From Trigonopsis variabilis (lineage: Eukaryota > Ascomycota > Trigonopsidomycetes > Trigonopsidales > Trigonopsidaceae), in the NCBI GenBank assembly GCA_003707065.3, contig PPXM03000005.1, forward strand, positions 476,501-540,500: a stretch of DNA of 64,000 bases, read 5' to 3'. Position 1 is the stretch's first letter. Each line of letters begins with the position of its first letter. This document shows, piece by piece, positions 32,470 to 44,323 of the stretch. Position numbers and translations under genes: made by a program. Below the pieces are notes generated by a model. That model ran no database searches. It had not been told where the DNA came from and saw nothing but the letters and a program-made list of their open reading frames with translations.

Positions 32470-34399
32470 TCAAAACATGTTTTCATCAGTCTCTCCACTA
32501 TCGAGTTCGCTGCACTCGAAAAGTAGACTGTTCTTACGACTGAACGACGGTGGATTACTCCCCGTATTAGATAACATTGAGAATCGACTGGATGTGGTCG
32601 ATTCACTGATTGATGATGCCGTTCGTGACAACGTTGGCATAGAGTTCTGTCGAGAAAAGCTTCCACTATAGCTGTCAAAAAACCCAGGAACATTCCCGCA
32701 GAAACTGAGACTCTGGCCTTTAATGCGCCTTCGTAGATCCTGCATTCCTCGCTCACAGTCGTCTTGAAAGTGCTCATCTCCCATGCCAACATACTGAGGA
32801 GGGTCACAGCGATGAGAATAATGCTGGAAAAAGGACGAATAACCGCCCTGGAGGATATAAATATGGGGATAATAAAGACGCGGGTATCGATGCATATTCA
32901 GATGACGATCACAATTACGCAAATGCAAGGCCATCCGAGGGGCCCTATGGGCGGAATATTCACAATGGAAGATCAGTAGCGTATTTGAGTCTAATGGAGG
33001 CGGATTCAAAAGATCCTGTTCCAGCACATCCTTTCTGTTGCAGCTTCGTGCACCAAGAATATGTCCTCCTTCAAATTCGTACTCGAACCGACAGTCGATG
33101 ATCTGAATGGACGAGAAATGCTGGGAGTATTTGCCATCTAGAACTTCAACCAAGGTAGATACGTTGATGCGTTTAAATGGGTCTTGGGGAACCGTACTAT
33201 GGGGAATCACGTTGAGGTCCTCGTCCTTCTCATCTACCTCTGGTGATGGCTCGAGCGGATTCATCTCCGACTTGAGAACATCAATGCTATTTTGAAACAT
33301 ACTATGTGTCCGTCGAAACTTGTTTGCTCGTCGGAATGGGCGAGCTGAAGGTGTCTGTTCATCTCTCCTGAGGTCCCTGTCCCCTCTACAATCGGGCGAG
33401 CGGTCCGATATCGTGCGAGTCAATCGCGAGTGAAGAGGGGAGCAAGAAGGTTCATTTTGCTTTGGTCGATCGTGTAAGATGGGCGAAGGCTGGAGAGAGC
33501 GACGAGAAGGGATCGATGCTGGTTGATGGATAGCGTTTGGGCTGGAGAGCTCAGCGAGAGAGGGCTGGTTGGGAGACAGATTAAGAGCCAGCGAGTCCAT
33601 AAAGTCGAGTGATTTTGCCTGGCGGGGAGTAGAGGCCAGACCTTTACTTCCTGGAGATCCTGCTGCGACCGTGGGTTTGGAGGGCACGGGAGGGAATTTG
33701 AACGAAGGCTTTTTGACCGGGCTATTAACGGCTTGAGGTAGAGGACGTAAGGGGAAGGTAAAGTCCCATTGCGTGTCAAGTTTCCTGCTCTTCTCTACGT
33801 CTCTAGTGGAAAAGGCTGACGTTGAGCGATCAAAGGCTGGTGACAACGATGAGGACGATGAGTTCTCCATCCATTTGGATCTCAGGATCCCTTGGTGAGC
33901 ATGGATCATCGATGGAGGGGTATCATCCATATCAAGTCCAGCTGGAGAGCCATCTAACGATATATGAGGACTTTGTTGGCGACCAAGGTTGCTTTTATTG
34001 CATTGGCCCATAGAGTCGGGAAATAAAGAGCGTTTAGGAGTAGGAATATTAGGGCTAAATTCGGCAAGTCCAGAAATAGCTTGAGTATTGTCAAGTTGGC
34101 AACATCTTTTTTTAGAGCGCATGCAAGAGAAAGCCAAACTCAACAAACACAAACTACATTCATTATATCGAGTTAGCTAAACAATTCCATAATTCAAATT
34201 CTTCTTACCCTGAACTGATATGAAAATTTTGTGACAAATCAGTGGTCAGAATCATCGTGGGAGAGTCCACAGCCTGAGAGTCGGAAAAGTCACTCGATGA
34301 CAGGACTTTTAATGATTTCTGTTTAGTTTGTCTCATTTCCACTAATCGTGGGCGATAGAACGAAGCCAATGGTGAAGAGTCTGTCATATTGGCTTGCAT
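32470..34399 (-). CDS. CDC25: M-phase inducer phosphatase Cdc25
   Basis: Exon 1 (34209-34399) and exon 2 (32470-34153) are separated by a 55-nt intron; about 624 residues. Exon 1 encodes MTDSSPLASFYRP and NFHISSG, and the junction gives SLAFS, the Dikarya Cdc25 N-terminal block just before PTPKRSLF. The rhodanese-like catalytic domain near the C-terminus has IIDCRFEYEFEGGHILGA and the HCx5R loop HCEYSAHRAPRM. Cdc25 removes inhibitory phosphate from Cdk1 at G2/M. The long N-terminal region is full of S/T-P sites, consistent with control by CDKs and stress kinases. Yeast Mih1 is the counterpart. The catalytic loop differs from the common HCEFSSERGPRM in three or four positions, but Cys and Arg are kept. 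Confidence 0.95.
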
Positions 34400-35133
34400 C
34401 GACCTGGCAGGCAGCCGGAGTTAAGGTCGAGCTAATAGTCACTGGCACAAAATGCAAACAATCACCAGTAATTGTTCCTAGTGGCAAGCGAAACGTTGTA
34501 ACCTTTGTTCCACGCCCGTATTGTATTCCCTGGTCTCAAACAAAGAGTGGCTCAGAACAAAGACTAGTCCTGTTCGATTGGCATAAACGACCGACTAGAG
34601 ACCAAGGTACTGAACGGTTTCAGGCACTAGTTATAATCTTTCCCTCAAACAGGAATTCGCTGCCTGTCGAAGATAAAGGTCTTGCTAGGTTTAGCTGGTA
34701 AGGGGTTTCCTGGAGTGAATGTAAACTTGAATGAACCACGCTAGAGTAGACGTCCGAGGGCTTTGTTTACTGGTTGCTGCTTCTAGGAGCACCGTTGCTG
34801 CGACGACCGTCGGCGCCTCTGACGTTGGGTTATGGCTCGTAAACTCAAGCTAAACCCCATCCATTCCTAGACATAATTCTTCCTAGCTTCCTATTCCGGT
34901 CCTCATCCACTCCGATCTCATCTGTTGGCTCTTCGTTTGGGTTTAGTTTGATCCCTACATGCCTTTGTTATAGAATGGTTCCATAAAATGGGTTTGACAG
35001 CGCTACAGCACTTGGCTTATCAGATATAGTTTTCCTTTTTATCCCTCGCAGCGATCTGCTTGTGAAGAAGAACCTATAAGCGAAAGATGCTGCGTGCGTT
35101 CATCGCTAGAGTGTCATCATCTAAAAGATACCC
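34400..35133. other. Cdc25 upstream region
   Basis: About 735 bp between the CDC25 start and the STT3 stop, both on the minus strand. A 117-codon plus-strand frame overlapping it has no motif. It should contain the CDC25 promoter and the STT3 3' untranslated region. Nothing else seen. Confidence 0.35.
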
Positions 35134-38072
35134 TTAGTCGAGTCGTAGCTCTCCCTTACGGGCACTCCGTCGCCGTCGTTTATTGCTCGTATGCGCCTCT
35201 CGGAATAATCGCGCTTGGCCATGGCTGCGGCCTAAATTATCCAACGGTTTAACTTGATAGATTCTCACCAACCAATTCGATGACGTGAATGCCTCATCTA
35301 CCGAGTTAGTACATCCGTGCCAGATTACCCTTTTCCGGACGCGTTGCTTCTGACCCTCATCCCTTTTCATCGCCACGCACGGCTTCGTGACCACTTTGAG
35401 ACTCTGGCACTATTTCCTAGCCTTTAAATTCTTTCGTCTCATTCATTCTCTTCCCTCATCTCATTGCCTGTTTGGGGAAATTCCCATCTTGCATTCCTCA
35501 ACCAGGAACAAAGTTTAAATTCACAATCTTCAATGCAACCGTCGAAGGTGTCAAATTCACTTGCAGAATCAAGGGAGCGGAAACAAATGTGGTCACATGA
35601 TCACGTGGTCTCGCGTCGTATGCAATGCGCGTGCGTCGCTCGGCAGCTGCGACGCGTCCGGATCTTGAACTGAACTTACCTATTGTATCCAAAATAATCG
35701 GTGTATTAGGAATCTGTTGACCTCGTACTTTATCAACAGCGGGTCCTCCGCCAAAAATATCAGCAAAACGATAATAAGACATCTTGTACCTAGATTGAGT
35801 TAGCAATGCATATGACATCATGGGCACGATCGCCTCGGAGTTGGGTTAGTCGAGTGACAGCAGAATGTATGAGATCGGAGAGGCCCGTCTGATTGGATCT
35901 AAATGCAGAGTAAACTGTCATTTCCGACTTTGGTTCACAATGGGCAGATAAGGCAGAATCAGTCCGACGGGCCATTTCTTATGGACAAGATATGTTGCTG
36001 TTGCCAAGTCATGCGATAAGTCAGTCGATCTTCCACTCTCAGCAGATCCGCTCCATGCGTCACTCGGCTGCCGTAAACAAAGTAACCCAAAGCCGCTCGC
36101 TGCTTTCCCTTCCATACTTACATCAAGCTGTTTCGCATAGTCGGTGACGCTTCATTGTCCATCCGGTATTCTCCTCGAGGAGTGAAGAAGTCTGCTTCAT
36201 GAACTTGTTCAGGCCAGATTCCTTCAGCAATTCGCACCATCCACAGGAACTTATTGATATCATCACCCGAGAAGCCCAAGACTCCTCCAAAAATGATTAA
36301 GATATAGTCGACATCATGTTTCTTCAAGATCGGATAGGAGACGTCCTCATTCATACACATTGCTTTGCCAACTGTGGCAATATGAGTATTATTCCAAGTG
36401 TTATTATCGACTAAGGTTGTTCGGTCGGCCATTCCTCCAATCTGATAGCCATAATCCCACCAGCTCATCACTTTGGCATCGTAGGGTGTATTTTTACGAA
36501 GCCACGAATATGCTTCACGAAAGTCATCGATAAGGATCTGTCTTCCATCAGGTGCAACGCTGGCTAGGACAACCGAAGGGGAAGAGTATGCGTTGGATGT
36601 CACCCAGGTGCAGTGGGTGACAAACATGAAGAAATAATAAGAGTAGACGCCAACGACTAGAACTCGGGCCAGGAACTTATGGATATAAATCTCCTCAACG
36701 AGTACTTTGCCGTTCTTGATGTCTTTAGATTCCTTAACGGGGCGGGAGTTAAGAAAGACGTCAAAGAGGTAGGATAAGGCCAAGGCACTAGCAACACAAA
36801 TGACTGGAGTGAGTGTCAACATCAATCGGACCATAACGCCTGCAAAGTAACTGTTCAAGACGGCATAAAGGATAACAAAAACGTGCTCATCTCGTAAGTT
36901 GCGGAACAACAGAAAGATACCAGCAGGGAAGACCCAGATAAGGAAGCCGTTATCAAAGAAAAATGAAGGCCAAGCGGTTGGTTGATGCTCGGATACAGAC
37001 GCAATGATAGGAATGTGGACTTTGGCATAACCAGTATCCCAAAGTGAATAGAACCGACCGGTCCAGGGAGCAATGACACCGCTGAGAGTCAAGACGACAA
37101 TGACGGAAACTCCTAGAGCACTAATACCCAATACTGCAGTAGTGACAACCAACTGGAACTGTTTAGCGCTCAGCTTAGCTCGAAGATAATTAGCCATTCC
37201 CACTAATTGGATTAAACCAAACATTCCAAAAGCAGCCATGTGTTCAGATGATCGTATAGGCAGGAATCCAACAAACGGAATTTGCATTGAAGCTAAGGTT
37301 CCTATGGCATACCAAGACGAATAGGCGATGTAGAGCCGATTCGAGTATCGACCCATCAGAACCAATGCCAATGCATGCAGAGGGATGATGTTGGTAATAA
37401 AAACATATCCTCCCCATGCTGCAACCATATAGAAATAGAACAGAGCAGTCAAGGTGCCATACATGATGGAACCAATCTTGACCGATTTGATCCATAAATA
37501 GAAAGTGATCATCAATAACGAGATCGCAATAGCTTCATTGTCGTATGACCCTGCTACCGAACGAGATATGTAACCAGGTGCTATAGATATAAATCCGGCG
37601 GCCAATAAACCGGCCGACTGATCCTTCATCTCGGTAGTAAAAAGATAGGTAGCATATGCAGTCACTCCGCTAAACACAGGAGCCAACAATACACATATAT
37701 TGCGGATATCTACCGGGATGGCTAACCATCGCAAAATCTTGTGTATCACTCCGCTGGTCACCATCAACCCTGGGTACAATGTACCTCCGGTAACTCGTCC
37801 TAAAGGATACCAAGTCCGGTCATCAAACCAATTTAGAAATTTGTAAAACCCGTTCGCTACCAGATATCTTGTAGCTCGGTAATTGAACCAGGGATCAAAC
37901 TCATGGATGATGCTTTCAAACCTATACAACCGTCAACCCCGGACCAATTGAGAAGCTCTTACCTAATCACACTAAATAACCGCGATGATATACCGGCCGC
38001 TGCTATGAGTATCAGGGCCGATACCTTCAAGAAACTCGCAAGCTCTTGATTGATCTTGGAGCTCGAGGTCAT
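35134..38072 (-). CDS. STT3: Oligosaccharyltransferase catalytic subunit STT3
   Basis: Four exons: 37963-38072, 36122-37921, 35680-35789 and 35134-35297, giving 727 residues. Exon 1 supplies the first membrane helix (LKVSALILIAAAGISS); exon 2 carries HEFDPWFNYR with the catalytic Asp, SVAGSYDNEAIAI, SVSEHQPTAW and the peptide-binding WWDYG motif; exon 3 supplies YKMSYYRFADIFGG and exon 4 the conserved AFTSSNWLVRIYQVK end. STT3 transfers the dolichol-linked glycan to Asn-X-Ser/Thr in the ER lumen. Introns 2 and 3 are 332 and 382 nt, eight to ten times the local norm, and intron 3 has a perfect TACTAAC branch site (35305-35311). Splice phases match at all junctions. Without exons 3 and 4 the protein would lose its lumenal C-terminus. 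Confidence 0.95.
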
Positions 38073-38331
38073 GAGGTGAAGATCAAAGCGTTGCTATGCC
38101 GTTACGTCTCCTGGCTGTCACGCCCTCGTGGACTTGGGCCAGGGTGAGGACGGTCCCGCCTGCGAGATACACCACATAGTCTAGACTGCTTATCTATTTT
38201 AGCTACATTTCTCCCTTGAAACTAGTTAATTGGGCCCGATTAACTAGGCTAATATCCCTTATAATTTTTAATTATATGGGTGCTTATTTGTTAATGCGAT
38301 GTGCTCCATTATTAGAATATAGTTCTATCCT

Positions 38332-40734
38332 TTAGTTATTGACATCAGCCACAGACATCCGTCTGGACATCACCTTCTGCTTCATTCCAGGAACACCGAC
38401 TGCCTCCTCTGAAGCTGTCTCGTAGTTGTGCAGCTCTCTGGAGAGAACCGACTCATGTCCTTGTCCTTGACGTAGAGATAGACCATGGGATAACAAGGCT
38501 GAGTCTGTGAGACTATTTTGCTTTCTGCTGTATTTGGCAATGAGAGAATGCTCGTGGTCCAACGTTTCCTGCCGGTAGTATGCCCGGATCTGGGGCACGT
38601 TGGTCTTGGATATGTCATTTCCGGCTTCACCTCTGAGATAGTAGTGCTTGCCCAGCCAGTGAACCTTGACTGATCGTTCAAAGCCAGACTGTAGAACGGA
38701 ATTCTTGGCTAGTTCACACATATCCACGTTCGACAGCTTGTAGATCTGTCCAGCAACCGAGTATTCTTCAATCAACGGTTCCTTGGTGTATGAAAACTGA
38801 AGCGGATCATCGGTGGAGAGCGACACATTCAATCCGCGCTTGAAGTAAGAGAAAAAAGGGTTCTTCTCGTAGTTCAGAAACAAGGCATTGTTGCTCAACG
38901 GTGACATTGCGATACCAATCTGTTCCAAATAAAACAGATATTGAATAAAAGGGACTTTTCTCAACATGATTCCGTGTGAGATCGAATGACACGTCATAAA
39001 TGCAGAGATCAAATGATCAGTGTCCCCTGCTTCTCCTGAGTGAGGCCGCAAATCAAACGTATTGAAATTTCTTTGCTTCCTCCAGATATTCAGAGAGCAT
39101 ATATTAGCATAGAGGTAATATATATAGTAGGAATATGGCGGGTTCTCCTTGCCATTCCAGAACGCTGGCAACGGAAACTTCTTATAGGTACGACGTTCAG
39201 CCTTGGATTCGTCGTCAACCGAATCGAATCCAATAACTCGGGCGAGAAAGACATGCAATTTAGGATGACTCTGAGGGTTCTGAGTCACCTCGAAAAGAGG
39301 CTTGAATATATTGGTCAAGAACTGCTCAAACGTCTCGATCAAGCCCCCAGATTTATAGACGCTATACAATCGTGGAATTTGAATGAGCCATCTGACATTA
39401 GGTGAGTATAGCTTATTATCAACCACCCAAGCCGCAAGATTATCCCATTCCTCTTCACTCCTACCGTAGATGGAAATGCGGTATTCAGCATATTGATACT
39501 TGCTCGCCTCTAAATCAGCCATCACTTCCTTGGTAATCTCGGCAAGGTAGCGACCTTTGATGTAGTTATCAGTCTTGAGAAAAATCGTCCGCAACCGCGA
39601 AGAACCGAGCGGATTATACTTCAGATTGAACTTGTCGAATCTATGGAATGTATCTTTATGAGCATGCATGTCCAGATTGTCAATGCTGAGGTCATAAGCG
39701 GTCAAATCCAATGATTCAAATACCTCGGCCAGCGTCAGCAGCTTTGAATCCCTGTAGATCACCAACTCATTTGGACTGTGGCGTAATTTATGTTTAATGA
39801 ATCTAAGCAAGTGCTTCTGATTCATACATGCAGAGTGATGGACATGGGTATCCACCTTTCTGACATTGTAAAAATCCCGATGAGGATTCTTTTTGGTTTC
39901 CACCAGCTCCTGGTAGTCATGCAAAAGACAATACATGGTCCATTTCCCTTCCAGATATTGCAGTCGTCGATAAGAATAAGATTTAGATGGTCCGTCGCTG
40001 CTCATTTGAACAATAGCATCCATATCCATGTAATACTCCTTTATAGTGGGAATATGAACTATTGGACTATTGCCCTTGATAGCTTCTTCGGTCTCGTATA
40101 GTTGGAATATTCCCGTGTCATCCAAAGCAAACAACAGATCACTCTTGCCAGGGATCTCACATTCTTCAAACTTAAAGTCCTCTCCGACGTTCTCACCTGG
40201 TTTCCGCCCGTCCTGACCAGTTTGCATTTTTCCCTCCTCTGCATCCCAGAACGGCTGGAAGTGAGGTGGGTAGACTTTCCATGCCAAGTCGTCTCTAGGA
40301 TTATCAAATGGCCCTTGAAGACTTAATCTTATGTACTTTTGACGAATTTCAATACACCTCTGAATGCTCTCATATATATTTCTCAACTCTTCCATCATTT
40401 CGTCATCCATCGTATCAACCCACGGGCTGTTCTTTGATCGCGCAAATAAGTTCCCTTCTGATCCTCCGGATGCAATCCATTCGCGCGTCGGACTCTGAAC
40501 TGCTGACTGCTGGCGGTCATGGGAATGATAATGCCCATCCATCCGTGACATGGTTTGTCGGTCAGCGTAAGAGTAGATTGGTGTTTCCTGGCCAGAGTAC
40601 CTGAACCCCTCTTCCTCTTCATCATCCTCTGGGAGTTCAATCGATCGTAGTGAGGGCGATTCACGCTCAGACAAAGTCAACCGATTCATTCCCATTGGAC
40701 TTCGCCGCTCTGGTTCCACATCGTCGATGTTCAT
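38332..40734 (-). CDS. AMD1: AMP deaminase
   Basis: Single exon, about 800 residues. AMP deaminase converts AMP to IMP and ammonia and tunes the adenylate pool. The metal-binding HVHHSACMNQKHLLRFIK segment, the HAHKDTFHRFDKFN block and the catalytic SLSTDDPLQFSYTKEPLIEEY motif are present. The N-terminal 130 residues are low-complexity and acidic, as in fungal Amd1. The first ATG in frame is at 40734 (MNIDDVEPE); the frame stays open above it to 40827 without ATG. It follows YOS9 on the same strand with only about 124 bp between the YOS9 stop and this start, so its promoter must overlap the end of YOS9. Confidence 0.96.
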   Translation of the reverse strand: MNIDDVEPERRSPMGMNRLTLSERESPSLRSIELPEDDEEEEGFRYSGQETPIYSYADRQTMSRMDGHYHSHDRQQSAVQSPTREWIASGGSEGNLFARSKNSPWVDTMDDEMMEELRNIYESIQRCIEIRQKYIRLSLQGPFDNPRDDLAWKVYPPHFQPFWDAEEGKMQTGQDGRKPGENVGEDFKFEECEIPGKSDLLFALDDTGIFQLYETEEAIKGNSPIVHIPTIKEYYMDMDAIVQMSSDGPSKSYSYRRLQYLEGKWTMYCLLHDYQELVETKKNPHRDFYNVRKVDTHVHHSACMNQKHLLRFIKHKLRHSPNELVIYRDSKLLTLAEVFESLDLTAYDLSIDNLDMHAHKDTFHRFDKFNLKYNPLGSSRLRTIFLKTDNYIKGRYLAEITKEVMADLEASKYQYAEYRISIYGRSEEEWDNLAAWVVDNKLYSPNVRWLIQIPRLYSVYKSGGLIETFEQFLTNIFKPLFEVTQNPQSHPKLHVFLARVIGFDSVDDESKAERRTYKKFPLPAFWNGKENPPYSYYIYYLYANICSLNIWRKQRNFNTFDLRPHSGEAGDTDHLISAFMTCHSISHGIMLRKVPFIQYLFYLEQIGIAMSPLSNNALFLNYEKNPFFSYFKRGLNVSLSTDDPLQFSYTKEPLIEEYSVAGQIYKLSNVDMCELAKNSVLQSGFERSVKVHWLGKHYYLRGEAGNDISKTNVPQIRAYYRQETLDHEHSLIAKYSRKQNSLTDSALLSHGLSLRQGQGHESVLSRELHNYETASEEAVGVPGMKQKVMSRRMSVADVNN

Positions 40735-40858
40735 GGTGACATTTCTCTGAGTAACGCCGGTGGGAGAAGTGGGAACGGTGGGGCAGGTGGGGCCTCGACA
40801 AGACCAGGAACGGAATGCACGTAGCAACGAGCCAAAGCAGTATTAGAAATAATAGCAC

Positions 40859-42266
40859 TTATAATTCATCATGGTTACTGGATCCGTCTGCTTCAGAAGC
40901 ATCTGAAGAAGAGTCCTGCATACTGTTCTCGCTCAAGTCCTCGTCTTTTGTAAGGTCATTGGGGATGACGTCTTCAGGAATCAACTCCTCTTCTTTCCCA
41001 CCGTCACTTGTCTTCATAAAGTCTTCGAGATCTTCCAACGTAAAGTACTGATCAAAGTGCTCAGAAGGATCCAAGGAATCGTGGACATAAGCCACCAAAT
41101 GATCTTGCTGTACATAAACTCCGATTACTCCAACTAAACCATCGTCACCGTATATTGCAAATTCAACCTCGAACCCTGGCTCGAGTGAAGAAATATCAAT
41201 GGATCCTTTGTCCAACTCCTTTTTAAACTCCTGTAGTGTATATTCTAGAAAAGCAGGAGGTATCTCGAATCCAGCAGGTCGTTCGTCTAAAGAATGTAAG
41301 ATAAATTCTGCTGGCTCATCTTCCACTCCAACTTCCTGGTGATTTTCCAATCTGAAGTCATCCTGAGGATGGTCAGGTTCAGCTGTTCCGAATTCTTGGG
41401 CTTCTTGCGGCGACAGGACCAATCGGCAGACAATTTCATGGCTAATCGTTTGAGCAGGCAAAAAAGCAGATTCGGAACATAGTCTTGCTGATTCGACCAT
41501 CATGATATATTGACATGTGGCCTTTTCTTTAATAGAGACTATCCGGTCAAACACCACATCAGGGTTACAGAAGAACTGAACGTTAGCAGATCGCTCAGAA
41601 ATTAGTTACCTGGATTTCTATTTCTCGCTCTCGACTGGGATATAAAGGTTGACACTTTTTCCCGTGTCGTAGTCTCAAGCTTAGGTACCCTAGGTCGTCC
41701 TCAGAGATTCCATAGCTCAGATCAGGCCGGTTTCGATCTTGATCGGTGACTTTTCCGAGAACAAAAGATTCGTGGTGAGGATCAGGGATAGGAAAATATG
41801 ACGACTGATGTCTCGCAGGTGGTAACGGATGAAATTGAAGTACCTGGTCATTCAAGCAAAATGTATACGTGAAATATCCTTCCATGTAATAGAGACACGT
41901 TCCATTAAGCTCCTGCATGATTTCCCATCCATTTTGTATCACGGTCTGTTCCTTCTCAGTTTCGTCAGCCTTTTCGTTCTTAACCTTCACCTCCGCCTCG
42001 CTCTCGTCAATTCGTGGATAGACACAGACATTTTTCCGATCATTAATTATCAAAACCTCAACCTCGGAAGTTTGATTCGATATATATCCTTCCAGATCAT
42101 CTTCCAAGATATATCCATCTCCATACTGGATCGTAAACTAGGGTTAATCTCTGGTTTCCTCCTTTGTTACCTTATGCGTGCTTAGTATATCATCCTTAAG
42201 GTTTAAAAATGCATATGCACGACATGCAATAAGTCCAATTACCGATATTATTCCTTTTAGACTCAT
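40859..42266 (-). CDS. YOS9: ER quality-control lectin Yos9/OS-9
   Basis: Three exons, 42171-42266, 41610-42137 and 40859-41575 (introns 33 and 34 nt), encode 446 residues. Exon 1 is a signal peptide (MSLKGIISVIGLIACRAYAF). The MRH lectin domain has NGTCLYYMEGYFTYTFC, with the glycan-contacting region, and the Cys-rich second half FFCNPDV and KATCQYIMMVESARLC. The chain ends in HDEL, an ER-retrieval signal like that of yeast Yos9. Yos9 recognises misfolded glycoproteins carrying trimmed mannose and hands them to the Hrd1 ubiquitin ligase. The C-terminal third is acidic. STT3, which attaches the glycans this protein reads, is two genes away on the same strand. The gene only becomes complete when the two short introns are removed. 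Confidence 0.92.
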
Positions 42267-42395
42267 CTCACTGGTGAAGCTCGTCTTGAGATGGTAACGA
42301 CCGTCCCCGCTACGTTTAAGCTCCCAATATCCTAAGCTTCATCACCGCTGGATACACTACATATCTTAATGATGATCTCATTATTCATTCATTGA

Positions 42396-44323
42396 CTAAC
42401 TTTCCCTCTCCAAGCCTGCAACCACTGTTTTAAATTGTTCAATCTCGTTCGTTCCGAATCCTTCCCGTCCGCCTATTTGAGATCCAACCTCGAAGATAGT
42501 TAAATGACCATCTAAGCCTCCAACTGCGAGTCTTCTTCCATCATTTTTCTCCCATGCGACTTTATTTAAGGCTTTGGGATGTTCTTGAGCATGATTAGGG
42601 CGAGCTCTTGCCACGGGCACTTGGTAATCTTTCGAGTTTAAGTTCCATATCTGTAATTCTCCAGCTCCATCCACAGAGGCAAATATCGACGGTCGATGGG
42701 GGTTCCAACTCACATCATAAGGCACATGATCCAAAGCAATCTCGGTTAAAGGCTCTACCCCATGTCGTTTTCTCTCTGGCTTACTGGTCTGAGCAGAAGC
42801 TGGTGTTTGCATTCTCCACAGTCGGATACTCCAGTCCATCGAAGTACTAAGAAGAAGATTTCCGCGGCTCACAAAGCCAGAAGATGGATGAAGACTGACT
42901 CCAGTAATAGGAGCTCTGGCCCCTGTATATACGAGGCCTGGATCAATCCCTGGAGGGACATCATTTGACGAGTTAGTATGGCATGAGTAAATTGCTCCCT
43001 CTTCAGTTCCAACCACGAAACGATTAGGCTCGAAGGGGAAAAATGAAACGGAGGTGGGACTAGTGTTCCCTTTAAAGGAAGGAGATAAGGGGACAGATTC
43101 GATAGGCTCGTCCAACATGTCGGGAGACCAGATGCACATCGTCCCATCGGTACAACAAGATACGATGTTGTGCATATTGGAATTGCCTATGATATCGAGA
43201 CAGTAGACAGGGAAAAAATGACCACGTGGGTTAAAAGATGATTTTAAAATGGCATGAGATCCAACTCGAGTATCCCAGACAAGGATCTGGCCGTTATAGC
43301 AGCCTCCAGCGATGATATTAGGGTGGAACGGAGAAAATTTGGCACTGAGCACGTCACTTCCAGCGTAGAATACATATTCTGGCCTTTCTCGTAGATGCTT
43401 GTTCCAAACTTGAACTAACCCTCGGGTTTGGTCCAAGCTACTGGACGAATCAGTGAAACTTGCCAAGACTAGTTCAGGATATTTCGCAGACCAGTCTATA
43501 CTTGTTAAAGCTCTATCTGCAGACCACTGGTCTGAATAGAAATCAATTACTTCGCGCACCAGACCTGTTTCATCGGAGGTGTCTACTTGAGAATCAATGG
43601 CATAATCAATGGTGACATCGTACTTTTCATCCAATACTCGTTCAACCACTTTAGATGATCGATCGAGGAATTTCTTAATACTCTCTGACTGTAGCAGCTT
43701 GGACTGAACAGGTTTGGCTGGAATATTGACTTCAACTTGACTGATAAGTTCATCAATGTCGATGCCCTCGAGTCGTGGCTCGGGATGAGCGAGTCCAGAT
43801 GGGCGTGTCGGAGTATGGGGTTCATGGCCGACATTCGGCGGCTCTGAATCGACAGTCTTGTTATCATCATCATTGTCATCGTTATTCTCCACAAAGTCTG
43901 TCTGTATCTGTTTATCATAGGTCTCAATACTAGGTGGCATAAATGCTGGCTCATAATATAACTCGCACGAGTAGAAGTTTAACTTTTCGGACTCATCTTT
44001 GTCGATTTTATTCGAAGATCTGGAGATGTCAGCAACATCGGCGTACTAGCACATTTCTTACATTTCCTCCAGTAGACTGGACTGGCTCGATAATGATGGT
44101 GTCTCTGAAACCCTTCTAGTATCAACTAAATCAGCCACCAGTTTATCTATCCCTTGTCGAGTCGCATTAGTCGTCTTCTGATCCGCTTCCTAAACATTAG
44201 AATTGACAATTATCTCACACGGCGTACGTTGGATGTTTCTTGAGACTGCCTGAGTGTTCTCTGCCGTCGTAATTCTGCTAATTTCAGCCGTTTGGCTTCA
44301 ATTTCCGCTCGCCTGCTCTCCAT
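42396..44323 (-). CDS. Cytoplasmic dynein intermediate chain
   Basis: Exons 44219-44323, 44062-44189 and 42396-44019 give 618 residues. Exon 1 encodes MESRRAEIEAKRLKLAELRR, the charged coiled-coil that binds dynactin p150; exon 2 continues with a Ser-rich linker; exon 3 has YDKQIQTDF, then seven or so WD40 units (RGLVQVWNKH, AGGCYNGQILVWDTR, VSCCTDGTMCIWSPD, LSTSMDWSIRLW, FASVDGAGELQIWN, LAVGGLDGHLTIF). It is the cargo- and dynactin-binding subunit of the minus-end motor that positions nuclei and moves endosomes. Intron 1 is 29 nt, the shortest I infer here, using the GTGAGA donor that keeps frame; intron 2 is 42 nt. A different donor 2 nt upstream would shift frame. Confidence 0.94.
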
